A stretch of 64,000 nt of DNA from Fimbriimonadaceae bacterium (GTDB taxonomy: Bacteria > Armatimonadota > Fimbriimonadia > Fimbriimonadales > Fimbriimonadaceae). Positions 7,962 through 16,600 of this stretch are shown in pieces. Every line of letters starts with the position of its first letter. The stretch's first letter is position 1. The notes under the pieces were generated by a model. The model saw only the letters and a list, made by a program, of their open reading frames with translations, was not told where the DNA came from and made no database searches. Position numbers and translations under genes: made by a program. The stretch lies in the NCBI GenBank assembly GCA_019454145.1, contig CP075366.1, forward strand, positions 1,777,564 through 1,841,563, given 5' to 3'.

Positions 7962-8842
7962 CTCATAAAGTCCATGAGGCTCAGCCCCATGCCTTGGCTT
8001 GCTACTTGCAATGCCGCACTATAAGCATTTTCGGCTTGTTGGTACCGAACATAAGCCTCCGTAATATCAACTTCTTCAAAACCAGATATTTCGGCGGTCA
8101 GATCATCAATTCTGCGCGTGTTTTCGGTTGCTAGTTGCTGAACGTTTTGCAACCGAGCACCCATATTGGATCGCATACCCGTGACTTGCTCGCGCAAAGT
8201 TTTGAGGTTAGCCACGCTTTCATCGGAAAGCTTAATGATGTCTTGGCTCTGCAGGTTGGATTTAAGAGCTTCTAGCTCGTTGTAAACGTTCGCAATCGCG
8301 ACGTCCATTCCCTGTCCATTCACTCGAATATATTCGTTCGATCGGACTTCGGAAAGAATCGGCAAATCGTCGCCATTGAACTGCAAAGTTGTTCCGATTT
8401 CTGTAAACGGCTTGGTGTTTGATTTCTGCCCCGCAAAGATGTACTGGCCTTGCGAACCTTGCTTGTTGCCAAGTCGGATCAACTTTTCTTGAAGTGCGTC
8501 CACTTGGTCGGCAAGGCTTTGAGCCGCAGAAGGATCAAGTGCGCTGGAGGCTCCCTGAATCGCGAAGACAGAGGCTTGATTTAGAAGATCACTGATTTCC
8601 CCGAGTGCTTGCTCGCTATTTCCGAGATAATCCTTTGCGTTACGAAGATTTTTATCGTACTGCTCGAATCGCATCTTGAGTTGGCGAGAATTCATCGCCA
8701 AATGCGCGCTGATCGGGTCTTCGTTGGCCGATTCAAACTGGCGACCAGTCGAGATTTGCTTCTGCACCTTAAAGTACGCAGACTGCGCCTTTTGAATATT
8801 GTTCGTGTAAGTATCGAATTGAAAACCTGTGCTAATTCTCAT
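7958..8842 (-). CDS. flgL: Flagellar hook-filament junction protein FlgL
   Basis: 294 residues with flagellin-like ends: MRISTGFQFDTYTNNI and KQISTGRQFESANEDPISA at the N-terminus, and a C-terminal helix with AYVRYQQAENAYSAALQVA. FlgL (HAP3) joins the hook-associated FlgK ring to the filament and is exported by the flagellar type III system with FlgN as chaperone. It lies 11 bp after flgK and overlaps fliW. Confidence 0.95.
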   Translation of the reverse strand: MRISTGFQFDTYTNNIQKAQSAYFKVQKQISTGRQFESANEDPISAHLAMNSRQLKMRFEQYDKNLRNAKDYLGNSEQALGEISDLLNQASVFAIQGASSALDPSAAQSLADQVDALQEKLIRLGNKQGSQGQYIFAGQKSNTKPFTEIGTTLQFNGDDLPILSEVRSNEYIRVNGQGMDVAIANVYNELEALKSNLQSQDIIKLSDESVANLKTLREQVTGMRSNMGARLQNVQQLATENTRRIDDLTAEISGFEEVDITEAYVRYQQAENAYSAALQVASQGMGLSLMDFMR

Positions 8843-8853
8843 TTCCTAACTCC

Positions 8854-10239
8854 CTACCGTCGTAGCATCCCGATTAAGTCTTCAGTCACTTGGTCGAATA
8901 ATGTCAAAGCTCGCGCAGCCGCTTGGTAGGAACGCTGCAGCTTCATCAGATTCGCCATTTCGTCATCTATGCTCACTCCACTGACCGCTTGTTGTTGCTC
9001 TCCGATTTGGGTAACAACTGCGCTTTCAGTTACTTCAGCATTTTTGTAGTAGTTTCCGTCGTTAGCAACTTTAGAAACGATGTCGGAGAAAAACTTACCG
9101 AACGATTTCGCCCCAAGCGCGGCCTGAGTTGAATCTCTCATCCCCGCAAATAAATGAGCAAGTGATCCATCGCCGGGATCGCCGGTTAGCCCCGCCGCGA
9201 TCGCGTTCGGATCGGCTTTGACTTCAATGCTCAGCGAGAAATCAATTGCCCCAGTTTGCGGCGGCACTAATACATCGTTAAAGAAGTTCACGCCCGTATT
9301 GCCAAGTGCGTTTGTCCCCGTCATGTGGGTGCCGTTTATTTGAGTTCTTAGCTCGTTGGCAAGATTGTCCAGATTCGTCATCTGGGTTTGAGTTTCGTTT
9401 AGCGAACCCAACAAACCAGAAAGCGAACCCCCTCGGACGTTGTAAGTAAATGTGCCGTCTGTAACCGTGCCTGCCGCCGCATCAAAAGTTGATGGAAACG
9501 GTCGCGCTGTGGCACCTTGCACTAAAGTGAATCCTGAAGCGTAAACCGCGTAAGACCCGTCGGGGAATGTCTCTTTACTGATATTGACAAGCTTGCTTAA
9601 ATCAGCAAGTGCCAAATCTCTTTGATCCATCAAATCGTTTGGCGGGCCATTGGTGGCCGCGGCAGTTTGAATCTGCCGGTTGAGAGAAGCGATTTGCTGG
9701 CCCAAATTGTTGATCTGAGCAATTGTCGAATTAATTTGAAATGTCTGACTTGTCGCTAAGTTGGAAAAGTCGTTATAGCGACCCCGGATTCGATCTGTGA
9801 GAATTTGGCCCGAAAGTTGAACTTCGGCGCGTTCTGCCGCACCCGATGGATTCGAGCCCAAACCCGACCAAGAGTTAAAGAATCGGTCAAGAGCTTGGCT
9901 GATTCCTGTATCCGAAGGCTCTCCGTAGATGTTGTCAATCCGTTGGAGTCCGGCTGCTAACGCACCGTATTTGCCTTGCTGACCAAGTGCATTGTTCATG
10001 CTCGTATCTAGGTATCCATCGCGGATACGGTTGATCGAACTGATCAATGAGCCTTGACCGATTTGCTTTGTGCCGTTACTATAAAAGTTCAGGCTAGGCA
10101 TCGTGGTGAAATCCACGGTCTGGCGCGTATACCCGCGGGTGTTCACATTCGCAATGTTGTGACCCGCTGTATCAATCGCGCGCTGAAAGTTCCGCAGCGA
10201 CTGCGATGCCATGTTAATGCCGAGAAATGGACCTGACAT
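8854..10239 (-). CDS. flgK: Flagellar hook-associated protein 1 FlgK
   Basis: 461 residues. The N-terminal rod/hook signature (SLRNFQRAIDTAGHNIANVN, then TRGYTRQTVDF) and the C-terminal VSIDDEMANLMKLQRSYQAA with LTLFDQVTEDLIGML are both intact, as expected for a protein whose two ends pair in a coiled coil. FlgK forms the first ring on the hook. An AGGAG ribosome site lies just before the ATG. It is the second-largest protein of the operon's hook-junction block. Confidence 0.95.
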   Translation of the reverse strand: MSGPFLGINMASQSLRNFQRAIDTAGHNIANVNTRGYTRQTVDFTTMPSLNFYSNGTKQIGQGSLISSINRIRDGYLDTSMNNALGQQGKYGALAAGLQRIDNIYGEPSDTGISQALDRFFNSWSGLGSNPSGAAERAEVQLSGQILTDRIRGRYNDFSNLATSQTFQINSTIAQINNLGQQIASLNRQIQTAAATNGPPNDLMDQRDLALADLSKLVNISKETFPDGSYAVYASGFTLVQGATARPFPSTFDAAAGTVTDGTFTYNVRGGSLSGLLGSLNETQTQMTNLDNLANELRTQINGTHMTGTNALGNTGVNFFNDVLVPPQTGAIDFSLSIEVKADPNAIAAGLTGDPGDGSLAHLFAGMRDSTQAALGAKSFGKFFSDIVSKVANDGNYYKNAEVTESAVVTQIGEQQQAVSGVSIDDEMANLMKLQRSYQAAARALTLFDQVTEDLIGMLRR

Positions 10240-10266
10240 GATTGACTCCTAGTAAAATTGTCGGTA

Positions 10267-10746
10267 TCAAGCAGCCTGATTCATTAGTACATTTGCTTGG
10301 CTTCTTCGTGGAGCATATGGACCTTCGGCTTTTTGCGACTCATTTACGATCACGGTCATTGACCCATTAACGTAGGCAAGTTCATTTTCAATGAGTGCTT
10401 TGTTCTTATCAATCACTCGTTGAACGTTGCGTCCGGCAACGATGACTTTATTTGCTAAAGCTTGGATATGCTGCGCTTCGGCTTTTTCAAGCACCTGCAC
10501 GAGACTTCGAAGACTTGGCTCACAGCCTAGTTCTTCGGCCAGCCCTTTCGCGCACGCCGCCGCTTTATCGTCAATTGCTTGCATTTGATCCATCATGCCG
10601 TCGAGAGTGGGTTGAAGCATTTCAATCCGTTCGACTTGGCGCATTGTTAAAGCCGCTGTTTGTTGGTGCAGAGTTGCGACCAGTTCATCAGAGGTTTTGA
10701 GCCATGCATTCCAGAGTTGTTCCAGTTCTTTGGTTACTTTTGCCAT
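10267..10746 (-). CDS. flgN: FlgN-like flagellar export chaperone
   Basis: 159 residues, almost entirely helical with heptad pattern (WNAWLKTSDELVATLHQQTA, later KVIVAGRNVQRVIDKNKALI). FlgN is a cytosolic chaperone that delivers FlgK and FlgL to the export gate. Sequence conservation in this family is low, so the call leans on length, helical character and position directly before flgK. No flgM (anti-sigma-28) gene is found beside it, although flgM often precedes flgN. Confidence 0.75.
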   Translation of the reverse strand: MAKVTKELEQLWNAWLKTSDELVATLHQQTAALTMRQVERIEMLQPTLDGMMDQMQAIDDKAAACAKGLAEELGCEPSLRSLVQVLEKAEAQHIQALANKVIVAGRNVQRVIDKNKALIENELAYVNGSMTVIVNESQKAEGPYAPRRSQANVLMNQAA

Positions 10747-10767
10747 TGAGGTTTCCCAGTGTATGAG

Positions 10768-11220
10768 TTACGAATTTGTTGATTTGATTTCAGATTTGGT
10801 CAGAGGCTCGGCGGAATCTTGCACAACGCGCAGACCCTGAGCCAGAAAAACTGTTCGAGCGATACCGATGGATCCGTGGCCCTTCGCCGCTTGTCCGGCG
10901 ATGGCGTCATCCATCCCTTCCTTGGCAAAGTCCATCATCGGACTTGATTTTTCGCTAAAGCTGGTTGATCGCATTTGCGACAAGAGCTTCTTCACGAAGA
11001 ATCCTTCAAAATCTTCACTTGCCTTCTGGAGCTTCAGCAAATCGGCTTTCGCTTTATTTGGCAATTTGTCCAGATCGAGCTTGCCTTCGGTCATCAGGCT
11101 TTCGTAAACGCCTTCCAACCTCTTGCGAACCTCGGAGCCAGGGGCGCCGAGTCGGCGATCCAGTTCCTGCCGCAGTCCAGCCGCGAAATCTGCGCGGATT
11201 GGCTTAATGTTGACTGTCAT
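10768..11220 (-). CDS. flgJ: Rod-binding protein, FlgJ N-terminal type
   Basis: 150 residues. The central block LQKASEDFEGFFVKKLLSQM, followed by MMDFAKEGMDDAIAGQAA and GIARTVF, is the rod-binding (FlgJ N-terminal) domain. The C-terminal muramidase domain of enterobacterial FlgJ is absent, so another enzyme must open the peptidoglycan for the rod. The first 70 residues are charged and helical and are not recognised. The start overlaps the flgI stop by 4 bases, and the gene lies between flgI and flgN as in many flagellar operons. Confidence 0.88.
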   Translation of the reverse strand: MTVNIKPIRADFAAGLRQELDRRLGAPGSEVRKRLEGVYESLMTEGKLDLDKLPNKAKADLLKLQKASEDFEGFFVKKLLSQMRSTSFSEKSSPMMDFAKEGMDDAIAGQAAKGHGSIGIARTVFLAQGLRVVQDSAEPLTKSEIKSTNS

Positions 11221-12431
11221 TGAATTCGAATCCTTGCCTTCAGTGCGCCTTGATCCGCCAATGCCTGGAGGATCGCGATGATGTCTCGGGCGGAAACATC
11301 CATCGCTTGGAAAATCTTTGCGAGGTCATCCAGCGTTGCATTGGGTGCAACTACAACAACCTGCGGGATTTGTTCACTTGCGTTGACTTGCGAAACCGGG
11401 GTTACAGTGGTCTGCCCTTGGCTAAACGGAAGAGGCTGACTCGTAATGAACTCTGTATCAATCTGAACACGCAACGAGCCATGAGCGATCAAAGCCGGGC
11501 CAAGTTTAACGTTGCCACCAATCACGATAGTTCCGGTTCGTTCGTTGATCACAATCGTAGGCTCGGTGTTGGCATAAACTTCTAGCTTCTGAACTTGACT
11601 GATCACATCTACCGCGTCTTTTGCGTTCGGTAATTTGATTGCGATGGTGACTGCGTCTATCGCAGTGACACCGAGGCCAGGAAAGCTCTTGGCGATCTGG
11701 TCACGCACTCGCTGTGCAGTTGTGAAATCTGGTTGATCTAAGTCTAAGTAGAGGAATCCGTCGCCAAAAACGAATTGGGTATCCACCCCGCGCTGAATAT
11801 CCGCGCCATCAGGCACACGACCAACGGTCGCGTGGTTTTTACGGATAGAACTTCCGTTGCTGCCGCTGTTGAATCCACCAATACTCAGCGATCCACTGGC
11901 AATCGCAAACGAAATATTCGTGTCGTACATCGTTCCGAGAGGAGTTGGCAGGAGAAATCCACCTTCTAAACTCTTTGCATCGCCAATGCTCTGCACAGTG
12001 ATGTCAACTTTCCTACCAGGTGCTGCAAATGCGGGAAGCTCTGCAGTGACACTCACAATCGCGATGTTTTTGCTAGTGAACTTAGATGGGTCAACCAGAG
12101 TTCCCCATCGAGTAAGCGCATTTGCAAGTGCGGTCGAAGTTGCCGAAACTTGCTTGCTGTCGCCAGTACCAGCCAGACCAACCACCAAACCGTAGCCCAT
12201 GATCGTGTTGGATCGGGCACCTCGGAATCCACCAATTGCAGCGATTTCCACGGCAACACCGTTGGATTCAGCTTGCCGGATCGCGGTTTCGCGCTTTTGG
12301 GCGGCATCTTGAGCGGCCTTCATCGCGGCTTTTTCGTCCGCGGGAGTCGCTGAGCCGTTTTGGGCAAAAACAACTGCCGAAATAGTCAACAATGCCGCAA
12401 AAGAGACGAGTTTCAAAAATGAATTCTTCAT
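11217..12431 (-). CDS. flgI: Flagellar P-ring protein FlgI
   Basis: 404 residues from the ATG at 12431, chosen because it forms a TAATG overlap with the flgH stop; the alternative four codons upstream is a TTG. A signal peptide ends VVFAQ. Family hallmarks follow: GFRGARSNTIMGYGLVVGLAGTGD (in parts), NIAIVSVTAELPAFAAPG, GGFLLPTPLGTMYD and RTGTIVIGGNVKLGPALIAHG. FlgI forms the periplasmic ring in the peptidoglycan layer, implying an outer membrane. A stretch of about 28 charged residues (ADEKAAMKAAQDAAQKRE) after the signal peptide is not part of the family core. Confidence 0.95.
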   Translation of the reverse strand: MKNSFLKLVSFAALLTISAVVFAQNGSATPADEKAAMKAAQDAAQKRETAIRQAESNGVAVEIAAIGGFRGARSNTIMGYGLVVGLAGTGDSKQVSATSTALANALTRWGTLVDPSKFTSKNIAIVSVTAELPAFAAPGRKVDITVQSIGDAKSLEGGFLLPTPLGTMYDTNISFAIASGSLSIGGFNSGSNGSSIRKNHATVGRVPDGADIQRGVDTQFVFGDGFLYLDLDQPDFTTAQRVRDQIAKSFPGLGVTAIDAVTIAIKLPNAKDAVDVISQVQKLEVYANTEPTIVINERTGTIVIGGNVKLGPALIAHGSLRVQIDTEFITSQPLPFSQGQTTVTPVSQVNASEQIPQVVVVAPNATLDDLAKIFQAMDVSARDIIAILQALADQGALKARIRIQ

Positions 12432-13051
12432 TAGAACAACCAATCCAAGATTTGCGTCAGGATTCCCTTTCGCTGTCGTTCACTCACCTGGCCTTTGCCT
12501 TCCATCTTGATTTCGGCTTCGGCGATTTTTGTGCTAGAAATTGTGTTTTGCGGGGTGATATCAGTCGCCCGGATAATGCCGCTAAGAACAAAGGTTTGAG
12601 TTTCTTTGTTGGTGACCAGCGAGCGGCTGCCTTCAATAATCATATTGCCGTTTGGCAGAACATCTTTGACAATCGCGCTCATGGTCGCCGACATCTTCGC
12701 GGTTTGGTTTGTAGAACCAGTGCCGTTGGTAGTGCTCGTCGCACTGTTGGAAAGCGGCCCAAACAGCTGAGTTAGCAAACCAGTAAGAATGTTAGGGCTG
12801 ACACTTGTCGAATCGCCCTTTGCGGTCTGGGTGCTTGCCGCGAAATTTGAAGCAGAACGTTCATCAATAACGATCAGAACGATGTCGCCTTTCGCCCGCG
12901 CCACTTGGTCAATGTAAGGGTTCTTGACTTGACCCTCATAGATCGAACCAGCGTTCGACTTTCCGGTCGGGTCTTGTGATTCTGTGCCGGCTTCAGTTGC
13001 CCAGCTCAGACTCACGACGCTAGCTAACGCTAGAACAATCCATTTTTTCAT
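12431..13051 (-). CDS. flgH: Flagellar L-ring protein FlgH, lacking the lipid-anchor cysteine
   Basis: 206 residues. The core is clear: GDIVLIVIDERSASNFAAS, IVKDVLPNGNMIIEGSR and LSGIIRATDITPQNTISS. FlgH builds the outer-membrane ring around the rod and is normally a lipoprotein. Here the signal peptide (MKKWIVLALASVVSLSWA) has no lipobox and the whole protein contains no cysteine, so it cannot be lipidated in the usual way. It overlaps flgA upstream (ATGA) and flgI downstream (TAATG). Confidence 0.93.
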   Translation of the reverse strand: MKKWIVLALASVVSLSWATEAGTESQDPTGKSNAGSIYEGQVKNPYIDQVARAKGDIVLIVIDERSASNFAASTQTAKGDSTSVSPNILTGLLTQLFGPLSNSATSTTNGTGSTNQTAKMSATMSAIVKDVLPNGNMIIEGSRSLVTNKETQTFVLSGIIRATDITPQNTISSTKIAEAEIKMEGKGQVSERQRKGILTQILDWLF

Positions 13052-14271
13052 AATTGAACCTCTACTTTTCCTTCTTTATTGAGGGTGCCGACCAGTTCTT
13101 TTCCGGTGGCTAGCTCAACGGTCACTTGACCAGTAATTCGATCTACTTTCTTTACTTTGGCGGTGCTTTCCACTCTAACATCGCGGCTGATCACGATCAC
13201 GGTGACGCTATCGCCATTGCTGAGGGTGATGGGCACACTCTTGTTTACAAAGGTCAAGGTGCGGGAATTCACGCGTTTGCCATCCACATAAGCGACCACG
13301 GTCACTGATAAATTGCTTCCAGACTTCAAAGGCTGTTCTGCGCGCAGGTCAAGGGTTCCCTCTGGTGCTTCTAAGTCGGGCACAGGCTTTGTAGTTTCTG
13401 GCTCAAAGCTAGGGTACTGCTCGCTGATAGATGCGATAGCAGTATTGATAAACATCTGTTGGGTGATGGTTTGTCCAACCCGCTTGATTTGAATTCGTAC
13501 CGGGCCAGAAATTCTCACCTTCGCAATATCAAATCCAGCGGTCTTCAACCGGCTATTGATGAGATAACGGTCTAATACTCGTGGGACGCCAAAGGTGGGT
13601 GCATTGCCTAAGCTGATTTCGGCTAGGGCTCGAAGTTGGCTCTCAGGAGCATAGATGTCAGCAACCTCTCCCAATTTGATGTCGGTGCCAGACATCGAAG
13701 AGATATCAGGAAATGCAATTTCAATTCCGCCGTTCTTAATCCATGCCTCGTCAGCGATATGATCCGTCTTAGCGACTTTTTTGATCTGGGTAATTGAATC
13801 AGATTGTGTTTTGATCGGTGATTCTTCAGTGTCCAAATGAACTCGCACGTAGCTTTCTTCCGCCTTTTGTGAACTCCACGGGCGGATGACTCCAGCTAAA
13901 CCCTCGCCTGGCTCAACTAGCTTTGAATCGCCATAAATCTTTAAGAATTTGCCGCTAACTACGGGTCGAATATCATCTGGGAAGATCGAGAGAACTAATC
14001 TTCCCACTTCGATAACTTCGTTGGAGTAAACGGCTTGGATATGCCCTTGCAAATCCACCGACAATTCTCGGGGCTCTCGTTCAACTTTCACCAGCGGCCA
14101 CACCGGCAAGCCATCGGTGCTGATGACCTTTCCGGCCGACCAAGTGAGTTCAGTGTGTTTTGCAAACACAATCTGGTCACCTTGGGCAAACCTCATGTAC
14201 CCCTCGCCATCCACCTGAATCGGGGTGGCGATAGTACTACCAAGAACGAGACTAAGAATTGTCGCCAGCAT
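13048..14271 (-). CDS. flgA: FlgA-like P-ring assembly protein, extended
   Basis: 407 residues, against roughly 220-240 for typical FlgA. A short hydrophobic start (MLATILSLVLGSTIATPI) suggests export. The FlgA/SAF region is in the second half: DIKLGEVADIYAP, then PLKSGSNLSVTVVAYVDGKR, SNGDSVTVIVISRDVRVES and TAKVKKVDRITGQVTVEL. FlgA is the periplasmic chaperone for the P ring. The extra N-terminal 180 residues (GEGYMRFAQGDQIVF ... VVSGKFLKIYG) look like a separate beta domain. Position between flgG and flgH supports the call. Confidence 0.85.
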   Translation of the reverse strand: MLATILSLVLGSTIATPIQVDGEGYMRFAQGDQIVFAKHTELTWSAGKVISTDGLPVWPLVKVEREPRELSVDLQGHIQAVYSNEVIEVGRLVLSIFPDDIRPVVSGKFLKIYGDSKLVEPGEGLAGVIRPWSSQKAEESYVRVHLDTEESPIKTQSDSITQIKKVAKTDHIADEAWIKNGGIEIAFPDISSMSGTDIKLGEVADIYAPESQLRALAEISLGNAPTFGVPRVLDRYLINSRLKTAGFDIAKVRISGPVRIQIKRVGQTITQQMFINTAIASISEQYPSFEPETTKPVPDLEAPEGTLDLRAEQPLKSGSNLSVTVVAYVDGKRVNSRTLTFVNKSVPITLSNGDSVTVIVISRDVRVESTAKVKKVDRITGQVTVELATGKELVGTLNKEGKVEVQL

Positions 14272-14276
14272 CAGAA

Positions 14277-15065
14277 TTACCTCTTCAGGTTGTTCAGAAC
14301 CGAAAGCATGTCGTCGGAGGTTTGGATCGCCTTCGAGTTGATTTCGTAAGCGCGTTGAGCGGTGATCATCTTGACCATCTCTTCAACAACCTGCACGTTG
14401 GAACCTTCAAGAACCATCTGCAAAAGTGTTCCGCTGCCTTCTTGACCAGGAGTGACAACTTGAGCTTCGCCGCTGGCCCCGCCACCTTTGTATAGGTTTT
14501 GGCCCATGCGGGTCAAACCGGATGGGTTGGTAAACATGGCAATTTGAACCTGCCCCAACTCTTCAGGATCGTTGTTGCCCGGGAGAATCGCAGAAATAAA
14601 TCCTTCGCCAGAAATTGTAAGTGCCCTTGCTCCGCTAGGAAGTGTAATGTTCGGCACAATCGGATAGCCGTCGCTGGTGACCATCAAACCGTTTGCGTCA
14701 GTTTTGAAGGAACCATCGCGAGTGTAAGCGGTGGAACCGTCTGGTAATTGAATTTGGAAGAACCCATCGCCGTTGATCGCGATATCGAGGGCGTTCCCCG
14801 TGTTGCTCATGGAACCAGTTGTGAACAAGGTTGCGGAAGCAGAAAATCGTGAACCTAAACCGATTTGCGCCGACTGGGGTAGCCGAGCTTCGCCTTGGGT
14901 TGCGGCACCAGATGCGCGGTATGTCTGGTACATCAGGTCTTGGAACTCGGCACGCTGACCTTTAAAGCCAGCAGTGTTGACGTTTGCCAAGTTGTTGGCA
15001 ATGATGTCCAAGTTCATTTGTTGGGAAACCATTCCGGTTCCCGCTGTATTTAATGCTCTCATCAT
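14277..15065 (-). CDS. flgG: Flagellar distal rod protein FlgG
   Basis: 262 residues with the standard features: ALNTAGTGMVSQQMNLDIIA, NNLANVNTAGFKGQRAEFQD, the middle DIAINGDGFFQIQLPDGS, and the C-terminal VEEMVKMITAQRAYEINSKA. FlgG forms the distal rod and is secreted by the flagellar type III system. Two ATG codons are adjacent at the start. The flgA gene follows after 5 bp. Confidence 0.96.
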   Translation of the reverse strand: MMRALNTAGTGMVSQQMNLDIIANNLANVNTAGFKGQRAEFQDLMYQTYRASGAATQGEARLPQSAQIGLGSRFSASATLFTTGSMSNTGNALDIAINGDGFFQIQLPDGSTAYTRDGSFKTDANGLMVTSDGYPIVPNITLPSGARALTISGEGFISAILPGNNDPEELGQVQIAMFTNPSGLTRMGQNLYKGGGASGEAQVVTPGQEGSGTLLQMVLEGSNVQVVEEMVKMITAQRAYEINSKAIQTSDDMLSVLNNLKR

Positions 15066-15154
15066 AAGGGCGGATTTCTCTCTTTGTTTGTCTGTGGTTC
15101 ACCGCGCCTTCCTTGCTTTCTTCTGCATTTTCAATCCGTCGAATGCAGCCACTT

Positions 15155-15176
15155 CAGATGAAGCTCAGTTCATCTG
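15155..15176. repeat. Intercistronic 8-bp inverted repeat between flgF and flgG
   Basis: CAGATGAA (15155-15162) pairs with TTCATCTG (15169-15176), starting 12 bases after the flgF stop. There is no T-tract, so it may protect or process the mRNA rather than end transcription. The 123-bp gap is otherwise empty. Confidence 0.4.
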
Positions 15177-15188
15177 GCCAGTGTTGAA

Positions 15189-15920
15189 TTAGCCTTGAAG
15201 GATTCGGAGTAACCGTTCTGTTGATTCGTCTTGGCTTTGAGCTGACTTTTGAGCCATCTCAAATGCTTTATTCAATTTGATCATTGAGATCATTTCTTCG
15301 ATTGCGTTTACGTTGCTAGATTCGATGAATCCTTGCTGAATGGCGTACTCGCCGTCACCCAATTCCTTAGCAGAATCAGATGAATAGAGGTCGCCACCAA
15401 TCTTGATGAACTCGCCATCATAAACTGCGATCTTGCCGATGACCTTCTCATCTACTGAGACTTCGCCTGTTTCAGTAATCGAAATCTGTCCTCCGATTGG
15501 GATTACGATTGGATTTCCGCTTGCATCTAGTAGAGGCTCACCGGACTTTGTGGTGAGTTCACGGCTATCATTCAGAGTTAGGGCTCCCGATCGGCTATAG
15601 AATTCGCCTTGATCGGTCTGCACTTTGAATGCGCCTTTAGCAGTTGCAAATCCGATATCGAACGGATTGCTGGTTGGAACCAACATTCCGGCATCCCAAA
15701 TGGTGTATCGGCCTTTGTCCATTGGGCCAGCGCCGAGCTTTCCAATGGGATCACCCTTTCCGCCGCCTGCGGACATCATGCGTTCGAAGCCCTCGTTAAA
15801 AACGATTGCATCTCGTTTGTATGCGGTTGTAGAAGCGTTGGCTAAGTTGTTGCTGATTGTTTCCAGCCACTTGTCCGCCACCGACATTCCCGACGCCGCA
15901 GAATAAAGACCTCTTTGCAT
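15189..15920 (-). CDS. flgF: Flagellar proximal rod protein FlgF
   Basis: 243 residues: MQRGLYSAASGMSVADKWLE, TISNNLANASTTAYKRDAIV, DAGMLVPTSNPFDIGFATAK and a C-terminal NVNAIEEMISMIKLNKAFEM. It is shorter than FlgG and lacks the FlgG insert, which fits FlgF; the two are paralogues in tandem. This is the promoter-proximal gene of the whole leftward flagellar run. ACAGGATG gives a ribosome site overlapping the start. Confidence 0.92.
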   Translation of the reverse strand: MQRGLYSAASGMSVADKWLETISNNLANASTTAYKRDAIVFNEGFERMMSAGGGKGDPIGKLGAGPMDKGRYTIWDAGMLVPTSNPFDIGFATAKGAFKVQTDQGEFYSRSGALTLNDSRELTTKSGEPLLDASGNPIVIPIGGQISITETGEVSVDEKVIGKIAVYDGEFIKIGGDLYSSDSAKELGDGEYAIQQGFIESSNVNAIEEMISMIKLNKAFEMAQKSAQSQDESTERLLRILQG

Positions 15921-16027
15921 CCTGTTATGGTCATCGGTATAAATACGAGGATGCTAAGGGGCGAAACCTCGCAATCTACTTGAGGTTTTGAACCTGAGTG
16001 TGAAAAAAGTGCCGTTTTCGAGCCGAT

Positions 16028-16501
16028 TTATTCGCGTTTATAAGTCGCTTCAACCGCCCATTCTTCTTCTTCGCCGTGCGGCATATTGATCATTTTCATT
16101 AGAAATGTATCCTCGCTTGGCATGCTCAATTCAATGCGCCAGCCCCAGTCTGGACTGCCGTCGCCAGTGGGATAACTGCCAGTGGCCCGAACCAAGTCGT
16201 GATTGAATTCATCTGCAGTCAGATGAAGAACACTAGAGTTCTGGTGCCAACTATCCACCCAACCGATGCTTGTCTTTTTGCTCTTTTCAGCACTGCAAAT
16301 GTGCATCGAGCCTTCTTCGACTTTTCCTTCAAACACCCATGTATAAGTAATCGTGGCAAACGTATGCTTCATGTCTAAATCAACATGGAGTTTGGACTCG
16401 GATTTAGTGATCCGCTTGTCCTCTGGCAACCAAGGAAGGTTGAGTTTGGATTCTCCTTTCCAAGATCCGACGGCTTTTTGAATTAATTTTTGGGTTGCCA
16501 T
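16028..16501 (-). CDS. DUF1579-like lipocalin-fold protein
   Basis: 157 residues, no signal peptide. The pattern fits small beta-barrel proteins of the DUF1579 type: GSWKGESKLNLPWLP at the start, then alternating strands (TFATITYTWVFEGKVEEGSM, DWGWRIELSMPSEDTFLMKM). Function of the family is unknown and my assignment is tentative. The gene is divergent from metK with a 99-bp shared spacer; AATACT lies 6 nt before the ATG as a possible -10 box. Confidence 0.6.
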   Translation of the reverse strand: MATQKLIQKAVGSWKGESKLNLPWLPEDKRITKSESKLHVDLDMKHTFATITYTWVFEGKVEEGSMHICSAEKSKKTSIGWVDSWHQNSSVLHLTADEFNHDLVRATGSYPTGDGSPDWGWRIELSMPSEDTFLMKMINMPHGEEEEWAVEATYKRE

Positions 16502-16580
16502 GGCCCAAGTATTACACCCGAATGCCTACTCAAGCAATCCCCGTTCACTGCGGACCCTTGGGGGTTTGACCCCCCTTCGG

Positions 16581-16586
16581 TATCCT
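16581..16586 (+). promoter_or_regulatory. -10 box TATCCT of metK with upstream palindrome
   Basis: TATCCT lies 14 nt before the metK ATG. Just upstream, GGGGGT (16560-16565) and ACCCCC (16569-16574) form a tight palindrome in the -35 area. No SAM riboswitch is recognisable in the 99-bp spacer. Confidence 0.35.
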
Positions 16587-16600
16587 GACCCCGACCTGAA

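Noticed and set aside
15920-16027. Sigma-28 promoter upstream of flgF
   Set aside because: A CCGATGAC block is present but the upstream box and spacing do not match well enough to call.
16560-16600. SAM riboswitch upstream of metK
   Set aside because: No room for one and no conserved core; only a short GGGGGT/ACCCCC palindrome is seen.
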